A stretch of 64,000 nt of DNA from Paguma larvata (taxonomy: Eukaryota > Chordata > Mammalia > Carnivora > Viverridae): the NCBI GenBank assembly GCA_030068075.1, contig CM057835.1, forward strand, positions 21,849,957 through 21,913,956, in the 5' to 3' direction. Below, piece after piece: positions 54,612 through 64,000 of this stretch. Each line of letters begins with the position of its first letter. Position 1 is the stretch's first letter. Position numbers and translations under genes: made by a program. Under the pieces are notes generated by a model that saw only the letters and a list, made by a program, of their open reading frames with translations, ran no database searches and was not told the DNA's origin.

Positions 54612-54795
54612 GGAATTACAGCATGGATTTGAGAGTGTGTACTGTGAAGCAGGATTTGAATCACAAGTCTACAATTTACTAGCATGGAGCCATCGAAAAA
54701 TTAGCCAACTTCTTGGTGTCTCACTTTTGCCACCTATAAAAGAACATAATATTAGTTCTTTATTGTTTTACTCTAAGGAGTAAGTAACTCAATAT
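54612..54795 (+). mobile_element. MIR SINE
   Basis: 'cagcatggatttgagagtgtgtactgtgaagcaggatttgaatcacaagtctacaatttactag ... aaaaattagccaacttcttggtgtctcacttttgccacctataaaagaacataatattag' follows the MIR head and core in order. Confidence 0.72.
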
Positions 54796-55159
54796 GAGAG
54801 CATACAAGAGTTAGGACTGAGAGTAGCTGCACATGACAGAAACCTCATTACAATAGGTTAAAACGAAATAGAGTATTCATTTCTTACATTAACAAGATAT
54901 CCAGAAGAGAACTATCCCACCATGGTATTCTGCTCAAGGAAGTCACTATGGACTCAACTTTCTTCTCATTTCCTTCTCATCATTCTTAACCTGCTTTCAC
55001 TATAGCAAGTACAGTGTCTTGTTCTAGTTCTCCCACTTGGAAAGTTCTAGGGCTAGGACCTAATCTCAAGTCCATCTGACTCAAAATCATACCCTGAGTT
55101 CAAAGACTGGCTCCACAGAGAACTACCATGATTAATTTTTTAGAGAAAATGTACAGCAA
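54796..55159. other. Single-copy DNA, no gene seen
   Basis: I see nothing recognisable between the MIR and MER5A copies. Confidence 0.5.
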
Positions 55160-55322
55160 AGTACAGTGGTTTTTAAACTTAAGTGTGCCTATGAATCATG
55201 TAGAAACCAAAGCATGCCAAAAATGCTGTTTCCTAGTCCCTCCCAGGGCTGCCCAGGGACTCTGGTTCAGGCGGTGTGAAGTGGAGCCTATACATTCACA
55301 TTTTAAGATACATACAAGTAGT
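55160..55322 (+). mobile_element. MER5A (hAT-Charlie) copy
   Basis: It opens 'acagtggtttttaaacttaagtgtgcctatgaatcatgtag' and continues 'atgctgtttcctagtccctcccagggctgcccagggactctggttcaggcggtgtgaagtgg ... catttaagatacatacaag'. This is the MER5A order, diverged in the 3' third. Confidence 0.75.
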
Positions 55323-55494
55323 GCTCATGTCACTACACTTTGCGAAACGTACAGAGATCTTGAAGCTTATACAAACATCATCTCTAACTCTCAGAATAAC
55401 CATACAAGAGTGAAATTATTTTAAAGAGGAAGAAACAAGTCTAGCGGGATGAAATACTCTGACTTGCATTCCATTCTTAAGAAACACAATATTA
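55323..55494. other. Spacer with faint MIR-like text
   Basis: 'caaacatcatctctaactctcagaataaccatacaagagtgaaattattttaaagaggaagaaacaag' may be an antisense MIR trace. Low confidence; no gene. Confidence 0.4.
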
Positions 55495-55805
55495 TTTTTT
55501 TTACATTAAACAAATTTTGGAATGGTTTCAGATTTATAGAAAATTGTGCAGATAGTATAGAAAGTTCTCATATAACCCACACTGTTTCCCCTATTATTAA
55601 TAAAATATTGATATGGCAGTTATTAAAATTAATGAATCAATACTGATGTATTAGCTGAACTCCATACTTTATTTAGATATCTTGAGTTTCTACCTAAAGT
55701 CATTTTTCTGTTCCAGGATCCCACACAGAATAGCATATTACATTTCATCATCACATCTCCTTAGGCTTCTCTCAGCACTGACAGTTTCTCAGACCGTCCT
55801 TATTT

Positions 55806-56001
55806 AAAAAAATAAAATAAAAAAGTTAATTTATTTTTGGAAGAGAGACAGAGTGTGGGATGGTAAGGGGCAGAGAGAGAGGGAGACACAGAGTCTGAAG
55901 CAGGCTCCAGAGCCTGATTCAGGGCTTGAACTCATGAACCGAGAGATCATGACTGGGACCAAAGTTGGACGCTTCACCAACTGAGCCACTCAGGTGCCCC
56001 A
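55806..56001 (-). mobile_element. Feline tRNA-derived SINE, reverse strand, inserted in L1
   Basis: The plus strand reads A/T-rich tail, AGTTAATTTATTTTTGGAAG, GGCAGAGAGAGAGGGAGACA, GAAGCAGGCTCCAGAGCCTG, TGAACCGAGAGATCATGACT and CCAACTGAGCCACTCAGGTGCCCC. Flanks ACCGTCCTTATTT (55793-55805) and ACTGTCCTTATTT (56002-56014) differ at one position, so the duplication is slightly decayed. Confidence 0.93.
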
Positions 56002-56513
56002 ACTGTCCTTATTTTTATGACCTTGATAGTTTTGAAGAGTAATGGTCAGGTATTTTGCAGAGTGTCCCTAAACTAGTCTGCCCCCTATTTTTCTCAAGAC
56101 TAGACCACGGTTACGGATTTGGGGGAGAAAAAGGTCACCGAGATGAAGTGTCATTCTCATCATGTCATCCCAGTGGTACAGGCTGTTAACATGATTTATC
56201 GTTATTGATGATGACCCTGATCATCTGGCTGAGGTTTGTCGGGTGTCTCCTCTGTAAAATTTTTTCCCTCCTCTCCCTTATAAACACCTGTACTCTTTGG
56301 AAGAAGTCACCGTGCACAGCCCACCTCCTAGAGGGTGAATTGTCTACATGAATTATGTGGACTTTTTCTGCATAGATTTGTCTACTCTCTCCCACGTATT
56401 CATTCAATCATTTATTTATAGCAGTATGGACTCATGGGTGTGTATTTTGTATTGGGGTTAATAATCCAAAATTACTTGATTTATTGTGTTGCTCAATTTG
56501 CTCCAACATTGGC

Positions 56514-56617
56514 TGGCTCAGTTGGTGGAATGTGGGATTCTCGATCTTAGGGTTGTAGGTTCAAGTCCCATGTTGGGTGTAAAGATTACTTAAAAATAAA
56601 ATCTTTAAAATGAAAAA
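56514..56617 (+). mobile_element. Short tRNA-like SINE, about 104 bp
   Basis: The insert runs TGGCTCAGTTGGTGGAATGT, GGGATTCTCGATCTTAGGGT, TGTAGGTTCAAGTCCCATGT, TGGGTGTAAAGATTACTTAA and AAATAAAATCTTTAAAATG. It has an A-box-like TGGCTCAGTTGG and a B-box-like GGTTCAAGTCC but no GAGCCTG body or CT tract, so it differs from the other SINEs in the window. Flanks TTGCTCCAACATTGGC (56498-56513) and TTGTTCCAGCATTGGC (56618-56633) differ at 2 of 16 bases. It is a separate carnivore SINE subfamily, of moderate age. Confidence 0.9.
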
Positions 56618-56870
56618 TTGTTCCAGCATTGGCCATTGAGAGCTTTCAGTTAGCTCCTGTATCCCTCTGACCTTCTCTATCATTGTAGGTTTTACACTTC
56701 TTTTAAAGAACTTCCTTACTTTCTGGCACTATTAGATGCCTCAGACTTATACATTTCTAGTCTAAGTCCAAGAATCAGCCATTTCTCCAAGGGACTCTTG
56801 TTCCTTTTATTGGAGAATGCTATTAAAAATTAAGGTTTAGGTACTAGATACCTTTTATTTAAGTATGTGC

Positions 56871-57994
56871 ACTTTGGGAGAACAAAAAAGTGGGATGCCT
56901 TGCTTTTTTGTTTTTGCTTTGCCCTTGCTTTTGAAAGGTGTCAGTTACATACTAGTGAGTAATGGATTCAGTCAGAAGACTTGAGTTTTTCTTACAGAAC
57001 CAGTAACCTCCATGTGAGATTAAACAAATAACCGACCACCAATATTCATAACCCCACTCACGAAACAGATGTTAAGAATTCTGCCTATTTAATAGTAGTG
57101 GGAGATGAATTTAGACAATGGATATGAAAGCCACTGGGAAATTTAAGTATCAGACAAACATAAAACAACATATCAGCATTTATCAATTATTAATTATCAT
57201 AACCTTATATGATGGAGTATTTTGGTACAAAGAACAAAAGAAGAACTATTTAAGCTGGAAATTCTTTGCTGGGGTATTTGCCCTCTGGCTGTAAGATGTA
57301 CAGAAAACCTTTTACAGGCTAGCTAACACCCTTCATGTATTAGTAATAAAGGATTTTGGCATCCTGAATGAAAGCTTTCTATACATCTTAAAGCTGCGCT
57401 ACAAAGAAAAAGATGGAAACATTAATTTCCAGCACACCCTTATTCCATCAGTTCAAGGGTCTAAATACGCTTCCTCAGCCACTAGATCTCAGAGTTTGAA
57501 ACGTGGTGCAAGATGGCACGTGTCTTCTCCTGAGCAATTTGTCCGTCTGAGACCTCCCTAAAATTACTAGGTAAAGCCCTGCAGGCAAAACCTCTTCATT
57601 CTAAAATTACATTATTTATGCTGCCAGATATACTTCTCAGATGACCTTGTCACTTTTCTTTCCCTTTTTTTCCTAGGCTACCACAAATCCATTTGTAAAG
57701 AGGCTACAGAACAAGGTAGTCACTGCTGATGATGATGAGAACCAGTGCCTGAGGCGAGGGAGTGGCTGGCTCTTGGAAATGAAGGGCTCACCATCTTTCC
57801 ACTTTTTGCCCAGAGCCTGAACATGTAAAGAGCAGGGTCCACAAAGAAATGGGCTTTCTTCCTTTCTAATCAGCTGATCTACCAGGGTCAATGGCTCTTC
57901 ATTCACGAAGTCTTTCTAACAATGTTCCTCTTCCTGTACTCTATCTGCACTCCACACACATCTGGTTCTTAAAAGTATACTATCTTGTGATCTG
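56871..57994. other. Single-copy DNA, no gene seen
   Basis: A 77-codon minus-strand frame (57673-57906) has no recognisable domain. No repeat is named. Confidence 0.5.
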
Positions 57995-58166
57995 CTCTTA
58001 TCTTTGTTTTTCTCTCATATTTAAACTGCCTATCCTATTTCCCCAAGCATTCTGTTAACTCTATAACAACAGTGGCAGTCTGTTATATGCTTTTTACATG
58101 TACTGTAGGAGCCACGAAATGTGGTAAACCAAGCATGATCTCAATAAACATCTGCTGATTGAATGC
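57995..58166 (+). mobile_element. L2-type LINE 3' end
   Basis: 'atctttgtttttctctcatatttaaactgcc ... cataacaacagtggcagtctgttatatgc' leads to 'cacgaaatgtggtaaaccaagcatgatctcaataaacatctgctgattgaatgc'. The last part fits L2 ('gcacagtgcctggcacatagtaggtgctcaataaatatttgttgaatga'), the first part only loosely. Confidence 0.55.
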
Positions 58167-58258
58167 ACGCACACAGAAATAACTTAGTCCTCACTCTGTG
58201 TCAAGAATTGTGCTAATCCTTTAGGGTAATGCATTTTTAAAAACATTATCCAACACAG
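58167..58258. other. Spacer with a faint antisense old-repeat trace
   Basis: 'cttagtcctcactctgtgtcaagaattgtgctaatcctttaggg' resembles antisense MIR wording. Low confidence; no gene. Confidence 0.35.
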
Positions 58259-58358
58259 TATAGAATTGTTGAATCACTATATTGTACACCTGAAACTAAT
58301 ATAAGATTATAACTTAACTATACTGGAATTAAAATAAAAACTTAATTAAAAAACAAAC
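58259..58358 (+). mobile_element. Carnivore L1 3' end, short 5'-truncated insertion
   Basis: GTTGAATCACTATATTGTAC, ACCTGAAACTAATATAAGAT, TTAACTATACTGGAATTAAA and an A-rich tail are the very 3' end of the carnivore L1 group. Flanks AAACATTATCCAACACAG and AAACATTAACCTATACAAC look like a diverged target duplication. At about 100 bp it is a strong example of 5' truncation. Confidence 0.82.
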
Positions 58359-58390
58359 AAACATTAACCTATACAACAAAGGTTTTCCCA

Positions 58391-58599
58391 TTTTTTTAAC
58401 GTTTATTTATTTTTAAGAGACATAGAGACAGAGTACGAGCAGGGAAGGGCAGAGAGAGAGGGAGACACAGAATCAGAAAAAGGCTCCAGGCTCCGAGCCG
58501 GCAGCACAGAGCCCGACGTGGGGCTTGAACTCACAGACCGTGAGATCATGACCTGAGCTGAAGTCGGCCACTTAACCAACTGAGCCACCCAGGCACCCC
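58391..58599 (-). mobile_element. Feline tRNA-derived SINE, reverse strand, full length
   Basis: The plus strand reads TTTTTTTAACGTTTATTTAT, GAGACATAGAGACAGAGTAC, GGCTCCAGGCTCCGAGCCGG, CAGCACAGAGCCCGACGTGG, GAGATCATGACCTGAGCTGA and CCAACTGAGCCACCCAGGCACCCC. Flanks AGGTTTTCCCA (58380-58390) and AGGTTTTCTCA (58600-58610) differ at one base. The 61-codon minus-strand frame across it is SINE read-through. Confidence 0.95.
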
Positions 58600-58610
58600 A
58601 GGTTTTCTCA

Positions 58611-61189
58611 GTTTTAAGGATGAGGACTGAAACATAATGAGAGTCAAAGAGTTAAATCTTGGCAGAGCCAAGATTCAGTCCCATGCGCTCATTCTTGGAT
58701 TTGTAATTTGGGGGCTCAGTTAGCTTGTCTGGAACTCTGATCATCGGTATAATGAGAGCGTCATCTTAAAACTGCTGAGGTCCTTTCCTGCTTGACTGAT
58801 GAACTGAAACACACAATGTATTGGCCTTTTCATTCGGGGCACTCTCTTATCTCCATCGTCTTGTCTCGGCTTCCATTGACTTCTACAAAAATAGGATATT
58901 CATTCTTTGATTCATCCCAATCCTCAGGAAAAATTCTTTTAGGGAAAACACAGGGTCCCTGGTAAAATTATGTAGGAAATAATTATTTACCTATTTTATT
59001 GTGTACCATGTTCATACATGTGAGTTGAAAAATGTCCTAACAGTATTAGTAACAGGGCTTAATGAGAGCAAATTTTATAGACTCCTTACTCCACACATCA
59101 TACTCATCACATCACACCACATATCAGCATTTTAATATTTGCAAGATTTCTTTGATTTTGGAATTTTTCAAAAGAACTCTGTAATGTTGCCAATCAGATT
59201 AGTAATAGTGTCATGCAAAGAAAAAAAATCAAGCAAAAAGAAGGAGAGAGGGAAAAGAGAATAAATTTTTCTGTAGTTCAAAGGAGAGTACTCTGAAATT
59301 TAACACATCCTTAGCTAAACTTGTTTGTTTTGTACACAAGAATAACTTCAGATTCCAAGCAAACTTGAGAATAACCATTAAATGGAAATCATCAACAGGT
59401 ATTTATTGAATGATTAATATGTTCCCAGCACAATGAAGCACAAAAGTTTTAGACATTATCTCTCCAACAAACACTTCATCCTACTATCTCAAAAACATAT
59501 CCTGATACTGAAAATAAGCTGTTTCTGACAAGTTGTTTTTCTTTGTTGATCTGTTTTTTGTTTTTTTGTTTTTTGTTTTTTTCCCAGCCCAAGTAGTTGG
59601 CTAGCCCAGGCCCAGGTAGTTGGCCAAAAGAAAATACAATGAAAACAAAAACACGTCTTCAATTTTGAATGTCAAGTTTGACCCTAGCATAGTGTTAGAA
59701 GGTACGGACTAGATGAGCCAAATATGATGGCCAAGGATACAAGTCATTTCTAAACCTCCAAATGGGCACCCATCTTCTCTGGGCTGCTGGAATAGCTCCC
59801 CTTAATATGCCTTGCTCTCACCTCCTAATTCTCCCTCTTCCTGGCTGACTGCGTGTTGTCTAAAACACCACGGCACTGCTGAAAGCCCTTAAAAATTCCC
59901 CCCACTCCCATCCCCACCTTAGGTACTAATTTAGGTTGACCCACCATTCCAGTTAACCTGGGCCAATCTTCTTGTTAGTACTAAAGGTCCTGTTTCCTGG
60001 GAAACCGCTGAGTCCCAGAAGAACGGGAACAGGTGGCACCCTATAATGCTGCAGCAGCCAGGGTCTCGGAGACCTATCTTTTTTTCGTACGCCGCACTCC
60101 CACTGCCTACAAGTTGGTTCTTCTTCTTCCTTTAATTCTTTCTTAAAACCTGATTAAATTATCTCTTCTAAGCTATAGGGTAGGAATCACAATTTTTTTT
60201 TCTCCCCCTGAGCGGCTGTGTCACCCCTCTCTGAATAGGATTTTACTCTAGGGGTGAAAAGAACCAGCAGCCTTACATAACCTTTCACAAAGCCCTACTC
60301 ATTTTCTACAGGGACCAGAAAAGGGCCTACAGTTCACGAGCTAAGCAGAAACTTCTCTTACCAGGAGGAACACTAGTGATTTTCATTGAGATTGATCTAA
60401 TCTGCACAGCTGAGCCCCCACGTTCTCTTCTTGTATAGTGTGATTCGGAGCAGGCCCGTTAAAGCGCCTCTGTCTGCCAGCGCGCAGAGCAAGAGCTTCA
60501 AAACCTCGCACCGAGCTTTCTGTCTGTAAAGCTCCACTCTTCAAAAACCTCAGTTATGCCCTCCTTCTCCTGCCACATAAGTCCAGGCAAATGAGCGCTT
60601 GGGCTGTTTCATGGCCTGAAGACAGTTCCCAATCACAAGGCGAGGTTCGTCATGGGGTGGCCCCTCACAGTCTTACTTTGAGCACATACGTGTCTCTAGC
60701 GTCAGACTTGAGAGGCAGAGGAGGGAGGGTGAAGAAGGATCCAGGGGCCCCGTATACCTTTCAAGTGTCTGCCTTTTTCCCTGGGCCTAAGTATTTTGAA
60801 GAAGGAAAGGGGACAGGGATGGGTGTGGAAATATGGAACGAAAACCAGCAGACCCTTTTAAAATGTGTCTTCTTGTTGAGCACTGATGAGAAAAGACGGG
60901 AAAAGGCAGATGGAACACCTAAAGAACATTTTCAAGGGCTTTTCGTCTCAAGCAAAATGAAATCTGTCATGGCCTTTGAGAAATATATTAGCCACTGAAC
61001 CACAAACTGGAAGACTTTGATGTTAGCATCGTTTGCCATTGCAAGACCAGCTCCGGAAGTCAAAGCTCTGCGAAAAGGCTTCAAACTAAACCTCACCTAG
61101 TCCGGCTGGAGCGTTTCCCCGACTGACTAGATTATTACAAAGAAACAGAGCAAGACTACTTTCCTCAGTGTGTTTTCAGTCTCCTAGGG
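58611..61189. other. Single-copy DNA, no confident gene
   Basis: 59395-59465 resembles the old repeat 'tatttattgaatg ... gcaca'. 59552-59582 is a T/G-rich run. 60360-61000 is a GC-richer patch with the 135-codon open frame at 60591-60998. Its peptide (starting MSAWAVSWPEDS) has no signal peptide or domain that I recognise. Such a length is expected a few times by chance in this window. Confidence 0.45.
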
Positions 61190-61316
61190 CAGTGTTTCTT
61201 AGTCACCAGAGATTCTAATTTAGTAAGTCTGGGAGTGGCCTAAGTTTCTGCATTTCTTTAAAAAGCTTCCAGGAGTTGCAAACACGGCCGGTCCACGGAG
61301 CACACTTGGAAGAGCA
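61190..61316 (+). mobile_element. MER5A-type fragment
   Basis: 'gcagtgtttcttagtcaccagagattctaatttagtaagtctgggagtggcctaagtttctgcatttctttaaaaagcttccaggagttgcaaacacggccggtccacggagcacacttggaag' has the 5' end and, with an internal deletion, the second half of MER5A. Confidence 0.72.
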
Positions 61317-61328
61317 AAGCCCAAGGAC

Positions 61329-61452
61329 ACTGGTTCTCAAACTTGGCTGCACTTTGGAATCACCTGAGATTTAATAACTACTTATATGTTAGGCCTCATC
61401 TCAAAGAGTCTAAGTTAATTGGGAAGACGTAGGGCTGGGTATTGATAGGCAG
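61329..61452 (+). mobile_element. MER5-type (hAT-Charlie) DNA transposon
   Basis: ACTGGTTCTCAAACTTGGCTGC, CTTTGGAATCACCTGAGATT and 'taggcctcatctcaaagagtctaagttaattgggaagacgtagggctgggtattgatag' follow the MER5/MER58-type order ('actggttctcaaacttggctgcacattagaatcacctg-ggag'). It lies only 12 bp after the previous copy, on the same strand. Confidence 0.7.
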
Positions 61453-62248
61453 CCAAGGTGAGAGCCTCTCCTCCAGAAAGAAGACCTTTGGGACAAATTA
61501 TACCTAGCAGTACACATTAACCAAGCAAGCGCTACCTTCCAAGTGTTCACGCTAAGTGGATGCCAGAATCAATGGGACTGCAGGAAATGGATGTGGTTAC
61601 TCACAGAGAGTGAATGGAGGAGGTTAATTTGGATGAAGAATCCACACAAGGTGTCATGTGGCACCAGATTTGAGCAGTACTGCACTGAGTGAGGTCGAAC
61701 TTAGCTGAACCTGTTAACCTCTCACTGCAGCAAAGGCATGGACCACGCTGAATGCTGGCCCACCAAACGAAGCACGGGCTGGATTTCAAAACTGCTGTTG
61801 AGAGTCTGTCTTATTTCTAAGTCTTTAAAATCTTCAACTACAACAATAAAATTGAGGCAGGTTCTAGAGTAGCCTGCCCATGCCTATGAAATTTTCTATT
61901 TATAAAGACAATCCCAGCATACGTCTAGCCCATATTAACATTTAAAATAGCATTTACGGAATACCAATTGTTGGGATTACACTAGTTATTTTGTGTCTAA
62001 GTGTTGGAAGTGAGTTTATGTTAAATTTAGAGTTGGAAAAAGGAGGTTGTTTTTTTGTCTCCCTTTAACAGATGGGAAAGTCAAGGTCAAGTCCCCTCAC
62101 CAGCATGCTTTTCTCCCTACGTTGCACCACCTCTCATCATGACCAAAGACCACACACAAGACTGTGCAGTGACTCCTCTGCAACTGGCGGCAGTGGAGGA
62201 AAAGTTGCAAGCTCAGTCACATCTATGTGAGTCATAACTTGTAAAGCT
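61453..62248. other. Single-copy DNA, no gene seen
   Basis: 62-codon and 60-codon frames at 61601-61789 (minus) and 62055-62237 (plus) lack domains. Nothing else is recognised. Confidence 0.5.
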
Positions 62249-62261
62249 AAGAAAACACTCA

Positions 62262-62465
62262 GGGCGTCTGGGTGGCTCAGTCAGTTAAGCTTCCAACTTC
62301 AGCTCAGGTCATGATCTCACAGCCCATGAGTTTGAGCCCCGCAGCAGGCTCTGTGCAGGCAGCTGGCAGCCTGTTTCATATTCTATGTCGCCCTCTCTCT
62401 CTGCTCCTTCCCCACTTGCACTCTGTCTCTCAAAAATAAATAAACATTAAAAAAAAAAAAAAACC
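62262..62465 (+). mobile_element. Feline tRNA-derived SINE, full length
   Basis: The head GGGCGTCTGGGTGGCTCAGT, 'cagttaagcttccaacttcag', B-box GAGTTTGAGCCCC, body GGCTCTGTGCAGGCAGCTGG, CT-rich part, AATAAATAAACATT tail and a long A-run. Flanks AAGAAAACACTCA (62249-62261) and AAGAGAACACTCA (62466-62478) differ at one of 13 bases. Confidence 0.95.
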
Positions 62466-62478
62466 AAGAGAACACTCA

Positions 62479-63089
62479 AGTTTTTAAGAATAATAATGGA
62501 GAGAAAATGTATACGAAAGGAGTATACTGAGAAAATAATCTGGAAAAAAAAAAAAAAAAAACTTAGGTTCAGTTCTTCGTTTTAATTCAGCAAGAGTGAT
62601 GAGGCACACAGTTCAAAGGAGTCCACAGTGAAAGAGGCGTCCCCATGCCAATCTTACTTGCAGAGAACAGGTAAAGTTCTGTTTCCCTCTGCACAGTAGT
62701 AGCCTTCCAAGTGAAAATAGCCTGTTACACATGCTTATTGATAATCATTTGCATTTGATAGTCTTTTATACTTTTCAAAGTTCTTTTCCTTTATTTCATT
62801 ACATATATCCATATAACCCCATAAGGTATCTACTAGACACATAGGATAGGTTCATAAACTCTTATTTAATAATAAGAAAACCAGGGCAAATATTGTCTAT
62901 GTAATTTGCTTACATTCTTAAATGATCATGCTGAGATTAGAAAAAGTTCTTGGTCGTGAACTCATTTCAATACATTCAACCAATATATTGAGTATGAGAG
63001 AGAGGATCTGAAAGTATTCTCCAGCCTCAGCTATGCCATTAAAATGCTAAGTTTTCCTGACCCTGGATACACTGATCTTCCTTGAGTTC
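62479..63089. other. Single-copy DNA, no gene seen
   Basis: An A18 run lies at 62544-62561. Part near 62740-62960 ('gcatttgatagtcttttatacttttcaaagttcttttcctttatttcattac') may be an antisense old repeat. No gene. Confidence 0.45.
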
Positions 63090-63405
63090 ACTATGTTTTC
63101 GCCCACCACAGGGTCTTTGTACTCACTTTTCTTACCTAGCATTCTCTTCCCTGCCCTTCTCCACATCCCCTCTTTAAGAAGCTAATCCATTCTTCAAGGG
63201 TCAATTACAACTTTCTCAGGGAGGGCTTCTTTGATATACAGTCTGAGTCACTCACCTACGAAACTTATTTTTTCCCCAAAAATCTTATCTCATTTGCAAT
63301 TATGGATTAATATATTTATTTGATTAGCATATCCATTCATTGGGCTCAAAACTCCATCACGAACTTAGCACACTACCAGGCATACACTCAATAAATAAAG
63401 GAGAA
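63090..63405 (+). mobile_element. L2 LINE 3' end
   Basis: The L2 order is clear: CACAGGGTCTTTGTACTCAC, ATTCTCTTCCCTGCCCTTCT, CATTCTTCAAGGGTCAATTA, 'gggagggcttctttgatatac', 'atttgcaattatggattaatatatttatttgattagc', and at the end 'ttagcacactaccaggcatacactcaataaataaag'. These are the L2 'ggaatgctcttccc ... ctcagctcaaatgtcacc ... gaggccttccctgac ... gcctggcacatagtaggcgctcaataaa' blocks. It is fixed and non-coding. Confidence 0.85.
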
Positions 63406-63699
63406 GTTCTTGGAAACCTAGGGATGTATTTATAGCAATGGGCTGTCTGATCTACCAGGAATACCTCTGATACCTTCATTCTTAGCATACCTATAGGTTG
63501 GTTTAAATGTGATTGACAACTTTTTAATCTCCCTCCTTTTTATTTTTGTTTTCTTTTGTTTTGCCAACCTAAAAATACAAAGATGAATGAATTGGCTCTG
63601 TCAGCCCATCTGGCCAATATTAATATATTAATGTTGTAATGCATAAACATTGTAGTTAATATTTTTTAGAGTCTGCCCCACTTTGCTTGTGTGTCTTTT
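63406..63699. other. Spacer, no gene seen
   Basis: AT-rich DNA with a TTTTGTTTTC-type run near 63540-63562. No gene or repeat is named. Confidence 0.5.
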
Positions 63700-63855
63700 T
63701 TTAATGAGTACTTCATTCTGCCTTGTATAGTAGTTAGCTGTGTCTGTGCCTGTCACACTCATTTGATGATAAACCCTTGGAGGGCGGAAACACATTTAAG
63801 ACTTTGAGTTAATTCTCTGTAAGCCATAGCAAATGCTTAGTAACTATTATCTTGA
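63700..63855 (+). mobile_element. L2-type LINE 3' end
   Basis: 'ttctgccttgtatagtagttagctgtgtctgtgcctgtcacactcatttgatgataaacccttggagggcggaaacacatttaagactttgag ... ctgtaagccatagcaaatgcttagtaactattatcttgaatc' follows the L2 3' end ('tgtaagctccttgagggcaggga ... agcacagtgcctggcacatagtagg'). Confidence 0.65.
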
Positions 63856-63863
63856 ATCAACTT

Positions 63864-64000
63864 CTTTTATTTTTAAAGTTAATTTATTTATCTTGAGAGA
63901 AAAAGAGAAGGAGGGGCAGAGAGAGGGGAGAGAGAGAATCCCAGGCAGGCTCTGCACTGTCGGCACAGAGCCCAGTGCAGGGCTCAAATTCATGAACTGG
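63864..64000 (-). mobile_element. Feline tRNA-derived SINE, reverse strand, cut by window end
   Basis: The plus strand begins TTTTATTTTTAAAGTTAATT, then GAGAAAAAGAGAAGGAGGGG, GGCAGAGAGAGGGGAGAGAG, CCCAGGCAGGCTCTGCACTG, TCGGCACAGAGCCCAGTGCA and ends mid-element. The 5' head and the right target duplication lie outside the window. Confidence 0.9.

Larger units (their letters stand above)
55495..56870 (-). mobile_element. Old L1 3' region, reverse strand, split by two SINEs
   Basis: Read antisense, this is a long L1 3' UTR/tail. Blocks in order: TGGTTTCAGATTTATAGAAA, CTCATATAACCCACACTGTT, CATTTTTCTGTTCCAGGATC, then after a SINE GGTATTTTGCAGAGTGTCCC, GTCATCCCAGTGGTACAGGC, CAGCCCACCTCCTAGAGGGT, and after the second SINE CTTACTTTCTGGCACTATTA and TCAGCCATTTCTCCAAGGGA. 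The order matches an old eutherian L1 (L1MB/L1MC group). Together the non-SINE parts total about 1.07 kb. It encodes nothing intact; the 73-codon frame at 56186-56407 is inside it. Confidence 0.8.

Noticed and set aside
56514..56585. Functional tRNA gene
   Set aside because: A-box and B-box words are present, but the sequence is flanked by a target duplication, has an A-rich tail and cannot be drawn as a paired cloverleaf with matching acceptor ends; it is a SINE.
60591..60998. 135-codon open frame as a gene
   Set aside because: No domain, signal or splice evidence. At roughly one stop per 18 codons in DNA of this composition, a few frames of this length are expected by chance across six frames of 64 kb (rough estimate, not computed).
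1..64000. CRISPR array, phage, operon or bacterial defence system
   Set aside because: No spaced direct repeats of CRISPR size, no dense coding, and abundant mammalian repeats.
1..64000. SINE orientation bias (14 plus, 6 minus) as evidence of gene direction
   Set aside because: With 20 copies this split is not significant under a simple binomial view, so no inference about a host gene's strand is drawn.

Overview
This window is nuclear DNA from a carnivore, most likely a cat (Felidae). The main evidence is about 20 copies of a tRNA-derived SINE whose head reads GGGGCGCCTGGGTGGCTCAG, followed by a body ending in a (CT)n tract and an AATAAA/A-rich tail. This is the feline CAN-SINE (SINEC_Fc-like) layout and not the dog SINEC_Cf head. 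Carnivore-type L1 3' UTR fragments and old mammalian repeats (MIR, L2, MER5A, MER20, MER53, L1M) fit the same picture.

I found no protein-coding exon, tRNA, rRNA or established ncRNA gene that I can support. The longest open frames (135-137 codons) are about what chance gives in 64 kb of AT-rich DNA. Several of the longer ones lie inside repeats (an L1 tail at 5.9 kb, L2 at 31.5 kb, SINEs at many places). The window is best read as intergenic or deep-intronic sequence. There is no operon, CRISPR array, phage or other system here.

Layout: 0-7.1 kb is AT-rich single-copy DNA with MIR/L2 pieces and an antisense L1 3' end (5.9-6.5 kb). 7.1-13.4 kb is almost repeat-free. 13.4-20.2 kb carries three SINEs, a long GT microsatellite and MER5A copies, three of them clustered at 19.3-19.8 kb. 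22.3-24.5 kb has a tandem duplication with an expanded CA tract, then a three-level nest: a SINE inside MER53, inside MER20. The MER53 part keeps a miR-1302-like hairpin. 25-36.3 kb is dense in SINEs and L1/L2, including an L1 tail with a perfect 22-bp target-site duplication. 36-45.4 kb is mostly single-copy. 45.4-45.8 kb is a solo endogenous-retrovirus LTR with a 6-bp target duplication and a fourfold 26-bp tandem repeat at its 5' end. 46-55 kb has microsatellites, an old hAT element and two SINEs. 55.5-56.9 kb is an antisense L1 split by two SINEs. 58-64 kb holds more SINE, L1, L2 and MER5A-like copies, and the window ends inside a reverse-strand SINE.

Nothing here works together as a pathway. 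The value is in mobile-element history, a possible microRNA-type hairpin, unstable simple repeats and several repeat-poor stretches that may be conserved regulatory DNA. Those last are inference only. Repeat family names are assigned from memory of consensus sequences, not from a search.
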